Shown one piece after another: positions 1 through 12,953 of a stretch of DNA of 64,000 nucleotides. The notes under the pieces are model-generated. The model did no database searches. It saw only the letters and a list, made by a program, of their open reading frames with translations, and had not been told where the DNA came from. The translations under genes were made by a program, and so were the position numbers. The first letter of the stretch is position 1, and every line of letters begins with the position of its first letter. The stretch is from Thamnaconus septentrionalis (lineage: Eukaryota > Chordata > Actinopteri > Tetraodontiformes > Monacanthidae): positions 15,871,989 through 15,935,988 of the forward strand of contig CM020515.1 of assembly GCA_009823395.1 (NCBI GenBank), written 5' to 3'.

Positions 1-1923
1 TTCTTTTTTATTTTTAGTGTAGCATCATGGTATAAAAGCTACATGTCTGATAGACAAGAACAGTGAGTGCGATGAAACATAGACAAGCTGAAAAATAGAC
101 AGTAGCCGAGTAGCCAGCAAGAATGAACTTGGCCTTGTCATCCCACAGCCTTATAGTCGTTTAGCCTGTGGTATATTGCATTTAAGCTGGAAGTCTGGTT
201 TCAGTCTGACTTTGCAAGGAAGTAAATTAAAGGCAGTTGTCACCTAAAAACATGTTTGGTTGTTTTTCCTGTAAGAGGATAAAAAAAAAAAAACTCCTGC
301 GTTTGCCTGAATCACCTCTGCTGAGTGTCTTTGGCTTCGGGTGCCGCAGGAGGTGAACGCATGCAATTACAAAGGATCAAGGTGTGAGATGCATGAAAAA
401 GAAAAAAACCGAATGCAATCAGTAGAACGAACCTCATCCAAGGCTCGACAGCTTGATTCTTCCTCTCTTTTCTTTTTTTTGACATAATTCGCCGTCTGCA
501 ATCTGTTAGCTTTCCACTCTTTTCTTATCACTTTTTGGTAATTGTTCATAGTTATAGTATAAAAATGACGCAAAGGTTTTTTCTGATTATGGGACCTTGA
601 AAATTTTGAATTTCTGTAACTTGAAACTCCGTTTTTGTGCGATGGACAGTTTGAGTTGAAGGACTTTGCAAACTTCAATCTGGAGCTTTAACTGTAACTG
701 CCTGCTCTCCTGTAAGCTTGACAGTCCTGTAACATAGTAAAAGTGTAATTATAAGGAAGTATTAAGTTGTGTTGGTATGTTGATCAGAAATATAGCACCA
801 GTCTGTGATAACAGGGTCAAACCTCAAATCTGCTCAAGTGCTTCCAGTAGAAATACAAAAGTATTTAACAGTTTATATAAAATGGATGAAAATCACTGCT
901 GGTGCTCAGAGGCGTCAGTCCATGTGAACTATTAACATTACAGCCTCTTTAACGTCAAAGCACAAGGCCAACGAGGCCAAAATAAGCTTCTCGGCATGGA
1001 GCAGTTTGACAACTCGGAGCTCATTGTGCGACTGAAACCCTGTAATTTGTCTCGAGTTTTTTTTTCCTTGACATATAATAGACAACTTGACACCGTCGGT
1101 GGGAAACGCTCGGTGTTTATCAACGTGCTTGCGCACCAGTAATTCAGAAGAATCGGGGTGAATCAGACCGAGTGGATTCTCAAGGATGGAATCCATTGTG
1201 TTGTGTTTTCATTGGAGCGCTTCAATGTGGCAGAACTTTTGTTTCGCCGAGCTCAAGGTTTGAGAGGATTCCTTTGTCCCCCCTGTGCACTTTGCCTGCG
1301 TTGTACGCCCACACTGTCTGCAGGGGCTGTTGGCAACAATGACAATTTCTTTAATGCATGCATACACATTTACATATATATACATATATTTGTATATAGG
1401 TTTGAAAGAAGAGGAAATTCAGTACCACTTTCATAACAATAGACGGATGCAAAACAAAAGAAAGCCAAGGTGCTTGAACTGCTCCATCTGAAAATTCCAT
1501 AAATCCTACATCATGTGAGGAGTCCTTGGATCAGATTTGTTCCTGCCAGTTTAACCAGTCTGGGGGCTTCCTATTGGTTAACAGAGTGTTTCTTTATTTA
1601 ACTGTTGCTAAAAAAAAAAAAAAAAAAAACAGCGGTTAATTTAATGCATGAAGCATCTGTTATGGATCTGCAGAGGGGGGCGTGGACAGACATATAAATC
1701 ACTGGAAACAAATGGCTGAAAATGAACGTGCACCTCCACGCTGCTGTTTGAACTATAAAGTTGCAGTGTTTCAGCCGCAGCAGTCTAGTCTCATCTTGTG
1801 TGGTTGCAGCCAGCAGCAGCAGTCTGTCTCTCTCCAGCATCCTTCTGAGCTGCAGTGTTGCACATCTGCGGTGCCCCGGGAGAGCTCGGCTAATGATTCT
1901 GCCATGGACCCCCGAGGCCTCCG
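1..1923. other. gene-free left edge
   Basis: No coding exon is supported here. The open frames are short, overlap on both strands and show no domain-like composition. There is a poly-A run at about 1610-1630 and a short TA-rich stretch at about 1373-1400. Gene neighbours to the left are outside the window, so this could be intron or intergenic DNA of an unseen gene. Confidence 0.5.
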
Positions 1924-1955
<32 letters not shown>

Positions 1956-1964
1956 ATGCTGCTG

Positions 1965-2003
<39 letters not shown>

Positions 2004-2019
2004 GTGGTGGTGGTGGTGG

Positions 2020-2054
<35 letters not shown>

Positions 2055-2207
2055 CTGCTGGTGATGCTGCTGCTGCTGCTGGTGCTGCTGCTGCTGCTGC
2101 TGCTGGTGGTGGTGGTGGTGGTGCTGCTGCTGCTGCTGCTGCTGCTTCTGCTGGTGATGCTGCTGCTGATGCTGGTGATGCTGATGCTGCTGCTGGTGGT
2201 GATGCTG

Positions 2208-2243
<36 letters not shown>

Positions 2244-2493
2244 ATGCTGCTGGTGATGCTGCTGCTGCTGCTGCTGCTTCTGCTGGTGATGCTGCTGCTG
2301 CTGCTGGTGCTGCTGCTGCTGCTGCTGGTGGTGATGCTGATGCTGCTGCTGCTGCTGCTTCTGCTGGTGATGCTGCTGCTGCTGCTGCTGGTGATGCTGC
2401 TGCTGCTACTGGTGATGCTACTGCTGCTGCTTTTGCTGCTGCTGCTGCTGCTCGTGATGCTGGTGGTGCCACTTGCACTACTGCTGCTACTGG

Positions 2494-2525
<32 letters not shown>
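1924..2525. repeat. 600-bp compound CTG/GGT/GAT trinucleotide repeat
   Basis: About 600 bp are built almost only from GCT (CTG), GGT and GAT triplets kept in one register. Pure GCT blocks of 5-11 units alternate with GGT blocks and single GAT or TTC interruptions, and the tract ends in a pure GCT block at about 2490-2525. Because every unit is three bases, long stop-free frames appear on both strands (poly-Ala/Gly/Asp, poly-Leu/Val/Met and, on the minus strand, poly-Ala/Ser/Pro). No splice sites or flanking domain argue for translation, so I call it a repeat and not a gene. Confidence 0.9.
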
Positions 2526-2528
<3 letters not shown>

Positions 2529-2872
2529 CTCTCATCCTAAGTCTTGATGAGCTCACGCTCTTCACGACGTCACTTCTCATCGATACTCCGTCATGATTCA
2601 GGTCTGGCTCCTCCCCAGGCGAGCCGTCGCTTCTGTTTAACTACACCATGGCGATATATTCAGGCGGCAGCGGTGGCACAATGTTTGGACCCGGCACGGC
2701 CACACTGACGTGAATGCGAAGTGAAAACGCTGCCAGTCGGAGCCGTGTGGCTGTTAAACTGCTCGGTTGACCCTCTTGGCTGCGGCTCCTCTCCCCCCGC
2801 TTTGATGAAAGTGGAGCCCGGCCAAGCCGGCTGGAGTATCTCGCCTTCAGCACCTGGCTGTCACAGCGCTGA

Positions 2873-2875
<3 letters not shown>

Positions 2876-2911
<36 letters not shown>

Positions 2912-2918
2912 CTCTCTC
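2876..2918. repeat. (CT)n microsatellite
   Basis: Uninterrupted CT dinucleotides with one GC interruption near 2909, followed by a C-rich stretch. Confidence 0.95.
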
Positions 2919-4725
2919 CCCCCTCCCAGCGCTCACAGCTTAAGATGTCTTGCCATCTTTCTCCTGGGCGGCGCAGAGGGCATAACAGTCGCTCAGGAGG
3001 AGAAAGTTGGAGAGGAGAGCGGAAGGCGACCGAGCAAAGCTTTGACACAATGAGGCCTCTCCTCTCAGGCCGACTGACAGGCGGTGGCGATGATGCGCTT
3101 TTTTCCTCTCTCTGTTTGTGCACTTTGGTCCGCGAAGGTCTCGGCATGACAAAGAGAAGAGCAGAAATGCAAAATGTCCGTATTTTATCTCTCCTCCCAC
3201 ACAGAGTTGGGGATTTGCTTTAATACATGACTGGGTGCTGCCAGAGAGAAGGTCATAGAGAAGAAAAATCTTTTTTTTCCAAAAAACTGATATTGTTGCT
3301 TCCCATTTCTTTGTAAAGAATCTCATGCCTTATCACCAGTCTGGAACTATTTTTTTGTGCGCACTGGCACGAGAAAACACAGGGTTTTCTGTATTCTTGA
3401 ATTGCTTCTTCTCTTCTCCAATCCCAACCGACGATTTGTCATGGGGAAAAAAAGCCACTTCCTGTCCATCCAGACCGAGCCAAGCCCAGCCGAGCGCCAC
3501 TCCGATCGCCTCCCCGGCAGGATGACTGTCCGCCCTTCACGAGTGATCGCGCAATTAACACAAAACACAACTTTATCTTGTCCTTGTCACCGCGTTCGAT
3601 CTCCCTCCGAGGGCCCTCGACAGCAGACGGCAGGATATTGCAGACAAATCCGGGGGCCGCTCCGGCTCGCCGCTGATTTCCTCGTGCTGTGTGTCTGCCG
3701 CCAAACTAATCACGGGGATGGATGCGACGTCCTTCAGGCTTGCAGTCAAAATATGGATTGGATGATGGATGGAGAGCGAGGCGGGAGAGACGAGCCATCC
3801 TTTAACGGCAGAGGGCTTGTTTGGCGAAGCTCGTCTCCGCCCAGATGATGATGTGGATCTTTGGGAAAACACGTCGGAAGAGTCTTTGATGCTGCAGCCT
3901 GAAGCAGGAGAGAAATGCAAATAATCCTGAAATGCTCCCTTTCGTGGTTGTGTGGTTGTGTGGTGCAAAACATATAATTTCGCCCTATGCTTTTATTTAT
4001 TTTTTTATTTTTTTTCTGGTCTGTTTCCGCTAATTGTGGTTAAAAAGAAGCGGCATCGAGTGTTTGTGCATCAGGCTGTCCTCCTTCAGCCAGAGATGGA
4101 GTGGGATCACGCACACACACACATAAATAATGCATTGTTTTGAGTTGCAGTCGGCGGAGGGGAGAGAAAAGCAAACACGACGTGTATTAGAAACATTCCC
4201 CGTTTGTTCCCGCCGCCTCTCACAAACACTATTTTCGCACATCTGCCGCCGCACAAGAGGCTTCTGTCGCCGTTGTTGTTGATACCAAACAAGTTCCAGA
4301 AAGAGGGTGGTGGTGAGGGGTGGCGGGCGGCATAAAGGAGAAGCATTCGCATACGGGGGGGATAAATTACTGGCCAAATAGACCTGCTCTGAATTCAGCG
4401 AGCAGGCTGCCTCCTCAGTTTCTCGTCCACAGGGGGAGTGCGGAGCCTTGATCTGAATCCAGGACCTTCTTAAGTGACACATGCAAACTACAACAGAAAG
4501 AAAACTGTACATGACTGCATTGTGAGAAACATTTAGCTCAATTAGGCCATTTATCAACAACTCTAAGCTGGGTGAGCATTTACATTTTGTTTCTTGACCC
4601 CAGCAATCTGTGTTGTGGGTCTGAAAACAGCAACACACAAAGTATTTGTTGGGAAATAGTTCTTTAAAAAAAAGTTCCTCATGGTAGAAGTAAAGAAATC
4701 TGCCGAAATCAGATGAGCTGCTCAG

Positions 4726-4792
4726 TTCTTCTTCTTCTTCTTCTTCTTCTTCTTCTTCTTCTTCTTCTTCTTCTTCTTCTTCTTCTTCTTCT
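4726..4792. repeat. (TTC)n microsatellite
   Basis: Pure TTC triplet run of about 22 units. It generates poly-Glu and poly-Arg runs in minus-strand frames, which are artefacts. Confidence 0.95.
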
Positions 4793-5191
4793 GGGGAAGC
4801 CATCTCGCCTCTGTAGGTTTGCAGCCGTGTTCCCATGAGCTGGTGTCTGGTGGGAGTTGCAGAATGTTGCCGGATGGATCATGCACACATCCACCGTGTT
4901 TTCAGCATTAATTCCCTGAAGCCAGAAGTCCCCAGAACTGTTATGATGCACTCAAGGCCTCCTGTCCAATCAGAATGCTCGGGCACAACCAAGTCTTGCA
5001 TAAAGACAAATGAAAATATCGCATATGCGTGAATATCGGTCCAAATACAAATAATTGTCCCACCAGGCTAAAGCATTCAGACATCAGTCTGGATCTGCGG
5101 TGGCGGCGTAATGGACGTGGCTGCGGCTCCCACTCAGTGGTTTATTGCAACATTTGCTGCTTTCTGGAAGGGAAGGGTGTGTCGAGTGGAG

Positions 5192-5195
<4 letters not shown>

Positions 5196-5243
<48 letters not shown>
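5196..5243. repeat. (CA)n microsatellite
   Basis: Pure CA dinucleotides, about 24 units. Confidence 0.95.
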
Positions 5244-5248
<5 letters not shown>

Positions 5249-7748
5249 AGCGCGCTGTTTGAGTCAGATTTGCTCAGTGACCCCCTTCGTATCGCTAACG
5301 TTCATTACTGGCTAATGCAAAACTTTGAAGTCCCCCAGATGGCGCCGCTCGTTATTATTCACGCTCGCCGTAAATAATCATCCGAACGGCGTCGTTTTCA
5401 AAGCCGCATATGGGAGCCGAGCGACCGGTGTCACTTTCACCGGGGCCCCTTTTATGGCGCAGTGTGTTGTTGTTGCGTTTGGACCTCCTGCGCGAGTCTT
5501 AATATTTCACCGGAGGCTTTCACGGCTCCCTGCATTGTGGATCACAATCGAAAATAAAACACACACACACATCAGCAAACAACCTGGTACTTATCCTCTG
5601 ATGAATGCGGCCTAACGTAGCAAAGAAAACACATTATTGTCAAAGGGGTGGAGGGAGGAGAAAAACAGAGCGTGAGACAATAACCGTTAACGCCAGAGAG
5701 AATTAGATTTAAAAATTAAAGCTTCCCACCCACGGCGGAAGTGCGTCGTGCGTCATCGCTCTGGATTGTTTCACTTTTAAACACTGGAAACTCAACGGCG
5801 AGAGCGAAAAAAACAAACAATAGACATCACGTTGATCTGTAGGAGCCCATTAAGCCGTAATCGCCTCTCGGAGCTGGAAAAACACGTCACGCCGCGGCAG
5901 CACACAAAGAGATTTTACACGAGCGGCAAAATACCTGATGCTGCACCGCGGACGGGGATTGCAGCTCTCTGACGTGATTCCAGGCTCGTGTTTCAGTTGA
6001 AGATGATGTTGGGTCTTTTTTTCAAGCTTGAAACGTCGACACTCGTCCCCAAAGACGTCGGCGGGGGCCTTGGCTGCCGGCAAGAGAGAGGGGACCCGGA
6101 CAAATTGGATGCAATGAATGTAAAATAGGAGGATATGAGGAAGTTAAGCGCCCTCATCATATATTCATATGTGGGTCTTAAAACAGAGGCGCCTGCTAAA
6201 GAGTGAGTTGAATTCTGCAGGATCCTGGAGGGCTTTTTTTTTTTTTTTTTCACATAAATCCACAACTTTTCTTTATTGGCCCTGCTAGAAGAGAGTGGAT
6301 GTGTGAAAGCTGCTTTTTTTTTTTTTTTTTTTTTTGAGGGTATAGGTTGATAGCGAGCACTTACTCCTTATCAAGGCTCATTGGTCATGCAATCCACTCT
6401 CAGCTTATCTTCCCCAGCCCCCTTAAATGGATTACTGATATATCAATTATATTTGGGGGTGGCGCGCTGAGCTTATCGGCCGCTGCAAATTTTCCAGCCG
6501 TGCGAGTGATATTTCAGCGTTCTTCAGCAAAGTCTTTTAGATGAATTTCAAAAAAAAAAGGAGGAAAAAAAGGCATTTGGTATGCAGGTGGGGTTGTTAA
6601 TACGGTTACACCTCAGGAATCAGAGCTGCTGATCCAGACTGATCACAGCTCAGGGCAGAGCTCTAGCGGAGCAGAAAAAAAAAAAACCCATCCATCCTTT
6701 CATAGAGTGCAATTATGTGAAGGACAATAATTTAAAAATGCAAATCCGCTTTCAATGTCTCGCCACACTCTCGACTTCCTACTCATAGCTGGAGCGGAGG
6801 CGTCTTGGGTTTGTAAATCCGCTTTAGCCGCACACACCTGCAGCTATTTAAGTTCAAACAGTCAAATCAATTTTGAGTCTGAGTCGCTCACATTTCACGG
6901 CTGAAATCTGGCTCATCCATCTTGATAACCTCCAGCAGAAAGCTGTTTTTTTTTTTTCACTGTTCCCACTGTCCCTCGATCTACCGTGGATTCTAGAAGC
7001 TATCAGCAACCTGCTTCTGCCTCTACCTCTCTACCGCCAGCAGCAGATTGAGAAGCTGCTGCTCCAAGCTAATTTAAAATAAAACAAAGAAGAAGAAGAA
7101 GAAGAAACTCAGTGAAAGTTGTTGCAGAATCAGGATGCTGTGACAGATGACAGACGGGCGTTTCAGCCAAGCACTTTCTACTTTACTGATAAAAACGAGG
7201 GGTTCTCCACTCCTCGTGTGGAATCTTCCCCGCCGTTTAAAATAAAAATAACAACAACAAAAAAAACTCACGGGTGTAAGGACGCGGCACCGAGCAGCGA
7301 TCTCATCGCGCTGATGAGGCCCATGTGATGAACTGATCCAGTCAGGCAGTGAACCAGCTCCGCGTCCAACATTTCATTGTATACCAAATTAATCTGTTTT
7401 GCTTTCCGGCTCAGAGAATATCTCCGTTCATTACGTCCGACCATCTGCTCCATGAAAACGGCGGCGGCGACGCCTGACTTCGGTCCCTTCACTCGCCCCG
7501 TCAGCGTCACAGCCACACGCTGCGTCATTCCATCACGGCTGATTGTGCTCAAGTCAAGCTCAAAATGGATTAGTGTTGCGCTGCCGGCCGGGTGAAAACA
7601 CCTGGGACAGGTCGGCGGGTCCAGTCACAGGCTAACACCCTTTTCTTTTTTTCTCTCCCTCTCTCTCGGGTGTGGGAAAGGTCGCCGGTCGCAGTCAAGC
7701 CAGGCCAAGTCTCGGGGTCGTGGGAGGAAACAGGGGCATGGGGAGGTA

Positions 7749-7752
7749 GTGT

Positions 7753-7847
<95 letters not shown>
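7749..7847. repeat. (TG)n microsatellite, interrupted once
   Basis: Two long TG runs separated by a single GA step at about 7809-7810; nearly 100 bp in total. Confidence 0.95.
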
Positions 7848-7849
<2 letters not shown>

Positions 7850-8225
7850 GTCAAGGCAAGTTTATTCGTGAAGCCCACACTAAAGGTCTCGGAAGACTTT
7901 GCTTGGCTCACAGCAGCAGCCTGTTCTTGACCCAGTCCAAGAAGAAAGAGGTGAGGATGGTGAAGGGGGGGGGGAGTGATCCTCTGGGGGGTGCCAAAAA
8001 AATAATACTAGTGAAGAAGAAAGAGCAAACCTCAATAGAAACAACTCGGTGAGTTTTTTTTTCTGCCTCTGACAGCTGGGATACAGTTAGTTTGAAGTTG
8101 GAAATTGATCAATAAAAAAAAAAGTAAGGAAAGAAAACCTGAGCTGGGATGTTGGCTCGCCGTTTGTAAATCTATATTTCTTCTTTGTGATGCGCGCTAA
8201 CCGCAAAGCAAAAATCCCGAGCATG

Positions 8226-8262
8226 CTTGTGTGATTACACGTCTCTTGTGTAATCACACAAG
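8226..8262. repeat. perfect 15-bp hairpin
   Basis: The arms at 8226-8240 and 8248-8262 are exact reverse complements of each other, with a 7-base spacer. A purine-rich run follows. It is not followed by a U tract and lies in no recognised gene, so its role is unknown. Confidence 0.9.
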
Positions 8263-8856
8263 AGAAAAAAAAGAAAGAAAAAGCTAAAAGCTGCTTTGAA
8301 ATATGAAAAACATCACAGTCATGAACGTCACAATTTCATCACTGCCGCGGTCAGCGTTGTTTTTGTTTTTTTTCAACATTTTTATTGTCCGTCCGCCGTG
8401 TGGCCTCTGCAACTCCGGCCCCAAATCACAGGCTGCTGCGCTGAATAGTAAACAGACAGAGAGCCTTTGCAGCCCAATCAATGGGATTGTGAAGAGAACA
8501 ATGAGCCCGAGCGTGGGCGTGGGCGTAGCCGCGGCCGTCTTGGCTCTTGGTTTTGCAGCCGACAGGTGCAGTGTGGGCAGAGCGGAGGTGAGCTGGAGCA
8601 CCTCGCTCACTGCTGGAGAGCATAGAACTGCATTGCATAGAATCTGCCAATCTGATTACGGCAGGAGTGTGCAGGTAGGACGCAAAAGTGATCATTTAGT
8701 TTCCCCTGCGATTTGGCTTCCCAGCTGGAGACGATTGCTGATCTCGCTGCAGCTGTTTCCACAGTCACTCACAGCGCCAACTGCCTTGAGAGTGACTGTG
8801 ATGATGATGATTTGTTTGTTGTTGTTTTTCCTGTTTCCTTTTATGGTTAAATTGTG

Positions 8857-9350
8857 GTATTCCATTACAGTTTTTCGCAAAAGCAATATTTCCAAAAAGT
8901 ACAATTGTAATTTGCAGGCGTTTCCATTGAATGGTGTGAAGCGCATAAGCCGTAATTCTCTTACAGTCTCGTCCCGCGAGATTTTACGAGAATTACTTTT
9001 GCTTTTGTTGGTTTACGTTTGTTTTGCTGTCAATAATGGTTGTTATATTTTTCTCTTTGATTACTTGTAAAAAATATTCCGTCTCATCCTCCGTCCAAAC
9101 ATAATGCGCCATTTTCACTTGAAGTGAACTGGTCACGTGACCCCATACGTCACGTCCACTGACGTGTAAATGCGAAACAAAACATTTCCATGACACTTTT
9201 GCGATACACCTCTATATCGACCACCTCATGAGAGCGTCAAAACCTTTTAGCCATATTTGAGAGGTTTTTCCAAATGTAGGCATTTCCATGATCAGTTTTT
9301 ATTGCGATATTTAGGTTTTCCGCAATTCTAGGGGTAATAGAAACGCAGCT
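8857..9350. mobile_element. degenerate dispersed element, MITE-like
   Basis: The left end (motif CCATTACAGTTTTTCGCAA near 8862) and the right end (ATTCTAGGGGTAATAGAAAC near 9326-9345) are imperfect inverted versions of each other, like terminal inverted repeats. The last about 96 bp (9255-9350) recur in diverged form at 51556-51652 inside an intron of zc3h7a, which proves a dispersed repeat. No transposase frame is present. I infer an old non-autonomous DNA transposon; the class is not certain. Confidence 0.65.
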
Positions 9351-10354
9351 TCTTTCGGCTTTCAGGTCTTCTAGCAACTGATGTCAGTCACAGTTACCGT
9401 CGGCTCCACGTGTCCGTCTTCATTTTGCTCCTCGTCGACGCATCAACCCAAACGTGTTCTTTCGACGCGGTCAAGGGTTTGGCAGTCTGAGCGAACCAGA
9501 CAGAAGCGAGCGGTTTCATCACTCGCCTCCACCACCACCACCACCGCTGCTACATCTGCTCTCTGAGGCAGAAATGTGCACGCGTTTTAAAGCAGCGGGC
9601 GGCGGCCCGATAATTTGCGGGTATTATTCTCATCACACTCTCACACACTCATCACACCTGTAATGTTCTCTTGTAATGAAAGAAATATCTGCTGCCAGGA
9701 AAAAGGGGGGAGGGGTGAAAAAATAGCCCCTCATCAGGCCGTGTTAGATCCGCAGGAGTTGCCGCAATTATGCAGGCTGTCATGTACAATTCAAGCGCCA
9801 GCATGCAAGTGAGGATTGAGCCGGCCTCACACGGCGCCGTAACAAGGTTGCGCCTGTGTGCGTGCGTGTGTGTGTGCGCGCGCGTGTGTAATGGAATATG
9901 CAAAGGGAGTCTGCCACCGCTGCTGCCTGCTCTTCACCAAAAGCGTGGGATCCTTCCACAAATTTGAGGGATTAGCAGCCAAACATATCGATGTAATCAG
10001 AGCATTAAATGCATTTATTCAGCCGCCCCGCGGACCACTGAGCCACCCCAGAAATGTCTCCTTTCACAGGAACTGGAAGACGACGAGACAACATGACCGG
10101 CACTGTTTTTATTTCTCTTTTTTTGTAGTGTAGGCAGGATTGTTTTTCGGTTCCGGAAGAGATCTGCAGTCCTCGTCAGTCCGCCAAAAGGAGGACGCCG
10201 TCCCCACAGAGCAGAGCTAATTTGAAATAGAGTGAAGGGGATAAAGGCTGTTTCAATGAGCCGGCAAATGTGATGTATCTGGCCCTGGCGGCTTCGGCGG
10301 AGGTCCATCAGCAGCAAATATTAATGTGTGTTGAGTTGCCCTCCATGTAGCAAA

Positions 10355-10520
<166 letters not shown>

Positions 10521-12888
10521 GCAATTGAATTCAGTGAAGACTTGCACAATGACGCCAAAAGGCTGACGGCCGAACTCTCTGAAGATCAGTGAAGGGGATT
10601 TTTATTTGCAGACCTGTACGTCTTATGTTGTCGTGTCATAGCAACAAAATGCAGCAAGACTGATTTTTTTTAATGTAATTTCTAAAGCAACAGTCAGCAC
10701 CCGCTCTGTGATTAGCTGTGTTAGTCCACATCTGATCTGCATACTTTGGAATTGTTAATCAATATTCCTCATCATAACCACCGTGCTACTTGCCACAGGG
10801 ACAAAAGTTCCAGCCTTGCACCAAGCCCACAGCGTTATTTTGCTGTCAGACAGACTTCATCGCTCACCTTTATCAGCGGCTAAGTGCTAAGTGGCTGGAG
10901 TGTTGAAAGTCCAAGTCTGACTTCCTGGAGATCCATCTTGAAGACACTCGGTCTGAACCGGAGGGTCGATACTCGGAAAGTCTGCCGTTAGTCTTGTCGA
11001 ATACAACCGAGACAGACGCACGCGGTGACCGGGCGGCGTGGATCTCTAAACCTGCTCCGGTTCTTTTAAGTTTAACTGACCAGCACCAGGTCCCAGCTGA
11101 CGGAAGGTGGTGAAGGAGATGACAATTAACTTTTAACACCTGTCTTTTCATGCGTTTTTTGTTCTTGCCAACTGCAACATTTCATTTGCACTTGAAAAGA
11201 GCACCGAGTGGGAGAGCGGCCTCGTCGCCGGTGGTGAGGAAAAGAGGCATTTAAAACAACTGAAGGAAGCAGATTCAAGCTCTGCCGCCCAAAGCTCGGC
11301 TTCATGGACAAGAAGAATCGCGGGAGTCGGGGAAGCGAGAGGGGGTGGAGTGGGGGGGCGTTGAACCGAGCGTTCGAACGGCGTGCTCGTGGTGCAAATG
11401 TCAAAGGGCGTTTCGGTGCGGTGGAGACGACGGCGCCCAGGCTGGAGCTGAGGGCAGCGGCGGAGGGGAGAAGAAGAAAAAAAACGCTTTTTTTTTCAAA
11501 AATAAAAAATAAAAGGAGTCGTAGCGGAGCTCTGACTTCAAACGTGTAACAGACTCGGCAGCTGCAGGGCCAAAGGAACAGATTTCTCCAATTACCAGCC
11601 AGCCTCACGCACCAGAGTCCCCCTGACACATGCAACGGTCTGCTGGAGTGGACTTAGGATGGTGCTGTGTGTTGCTCAGGAGCGCCGAGGCCCCGCCCCC
11701 CACCGCCTGCCCCTCTCCCCCGCACGTCCCACCGCCAATCTGTATTCTGTTTCAACCCCCAGACATCTCCTTTTACCCCCGACTTTCGTTTATTATTCTG
11801 CTCCGACCGGGGTGTTCTTTTTTTGCTTTTTTTTTTTTGCCCGCTGCCAACGCAGGTGATTGGCACCTTCACTCTGAATTCATAAGAAAATCAATTCTCT
11901 AACAGCATCCCAGAGCACAGCGCTTCTAAGAGAGATGCTTTCTGCTCCCTCATTTTCGGCATTGCGAGCGCCCAGTGGTTATGGATAAATCCCACCCTAC
12001 TCCCCCTACGTCCACCAATACCACCACCACCACCACAACAGGATAGCGGCGGCAGCCGAGCGCTGCTTTTTCACTTAATTGGCAGCGTGGAGTAACAGAC
12101 AGCGGGGCAGTTTGCAGCATCGGGAATCACCTTGTTAATTGAGGAGCACAGTTGAGGGATTGACTAATTGATCAAGGCCTTTTACCGCGGTGGGTAATTC
12201 ATGGCTGCAACATTGCAGGGGGAGGGTGGGTCGGGACGGGGGGGGGGGGGTCTGTCAGAAATGATTCATGTGTCTCTGGGAGGAGAGTCAGTCTCCCTAC
12301 GGTCTCTTTTGTTTCGCCGGCCCCGGTGTGAAGGGAGATTGTATCATCAGCACCTCTGCCCGAGCACTCGCCTCTCTCTCCCTCTCTAAATCAGAATTTA
12401 GAAAAAAAAAAAAAAAGAAGAAGAAGAAGAAGAAGGGGCTGAGGACCGTCTTGATAGGTTGCCACAAATGATGCACTGTTGTATGGCTCTATGCTCCCCC
12501 AGATGCTCGCCGCACTCCCCGAACGCCATCAAGATAGGGGGTGGGGGGAAGATGTATGGTTGTGTTGTAATGGAAGCATGGAGGGACTCGGAGTCATGGA
12601 GGAAATGTCTCCATCACACAGGTAGAGAGATAATCACGCCCCTGTGCACTGTACTGTGGGAGGGGAAGGGAGAAAAAAGAAGAAAAAGAAAGATTAAACG
12701 TGTGACAACAGTCGCACGGGTTATAAATCGAAGAGGCCGACGACGCTGATCGAATCTGTGGGAGCTGATTCTGATGTAATGGAAGCATTATACAAATGTC
12801 TGTTTGTTTTTCAAGGACGGACGCGGTCGGAGGACCTCTGTTCTTATGTGTGGGACGTTTAGAGGAGCTGTATGCAAACGTAGTTTCA

Positions 12889-12953
12889 CCACTAGGTGTC
12901 ATAGTTGTGGCACCTATAGTGGTCAGGGAAAAACAAACCAATGTTTTTCCCTG
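12889..12953. repeat. two adjacent hairpins
   Basis: Hairpin 1 pairs CCACTAGGTG at 12889-12898 with CACCTATAGTGG at 12911-12922, with a 2-base bulge. Hairpin 2 pairs CAGGGAAAAAC at 12924-12934 perfectly with GTTTTTCCCTG at 12943-12953 across an 8-base loop. They are one base apart. No gene is associated. Confidence 0.8.

Larger units (their letters stand above)
2526..8225. other. gene-free stretch with microsatellites
   Basis: No exon with supporting splice sites or family resemblance was found. Visible content is simple repeats (CT about 2876-2918, TTC about 4726-4792, CA about 5196-5243, TG about 7749-7847) and poly-T or poly-A runs near 6231-6250, 6315-6335 and 6676. Between them lie ordinary AT-rich stretches that could include conserved regulatory DNA, which cannot be judged from one genome. 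Confidence 0.5.

Noticed and set aside
1682..2596. 304-codon open frame rich in Ala, Gly and Asp, and its counterparts in other frames
   Set aside because: The frame exists because the DNA is a triplet repeat without stop triplets. Several frames on both strands are open at once and none continues into a recognisable domain.
4030..4836. 268-codon minus-strand frame with a poly-Glu stretch
   Set aside because: It is carried by the TTC microsatellite; the rest shows no domain, splice context or family resemblance.
8303..9070. 255-codon plus-strand frame
   Set aside because: It runs into the dispersed element at 8857 and has no recognisable domain; probably a chance frame.
11126..11635. 169-codon minus-strand frame
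   Set aside because: Composition is Ser/Arg/Pro-rich with no motif, and an antisense frame overlaps it. No evidence of splicing.
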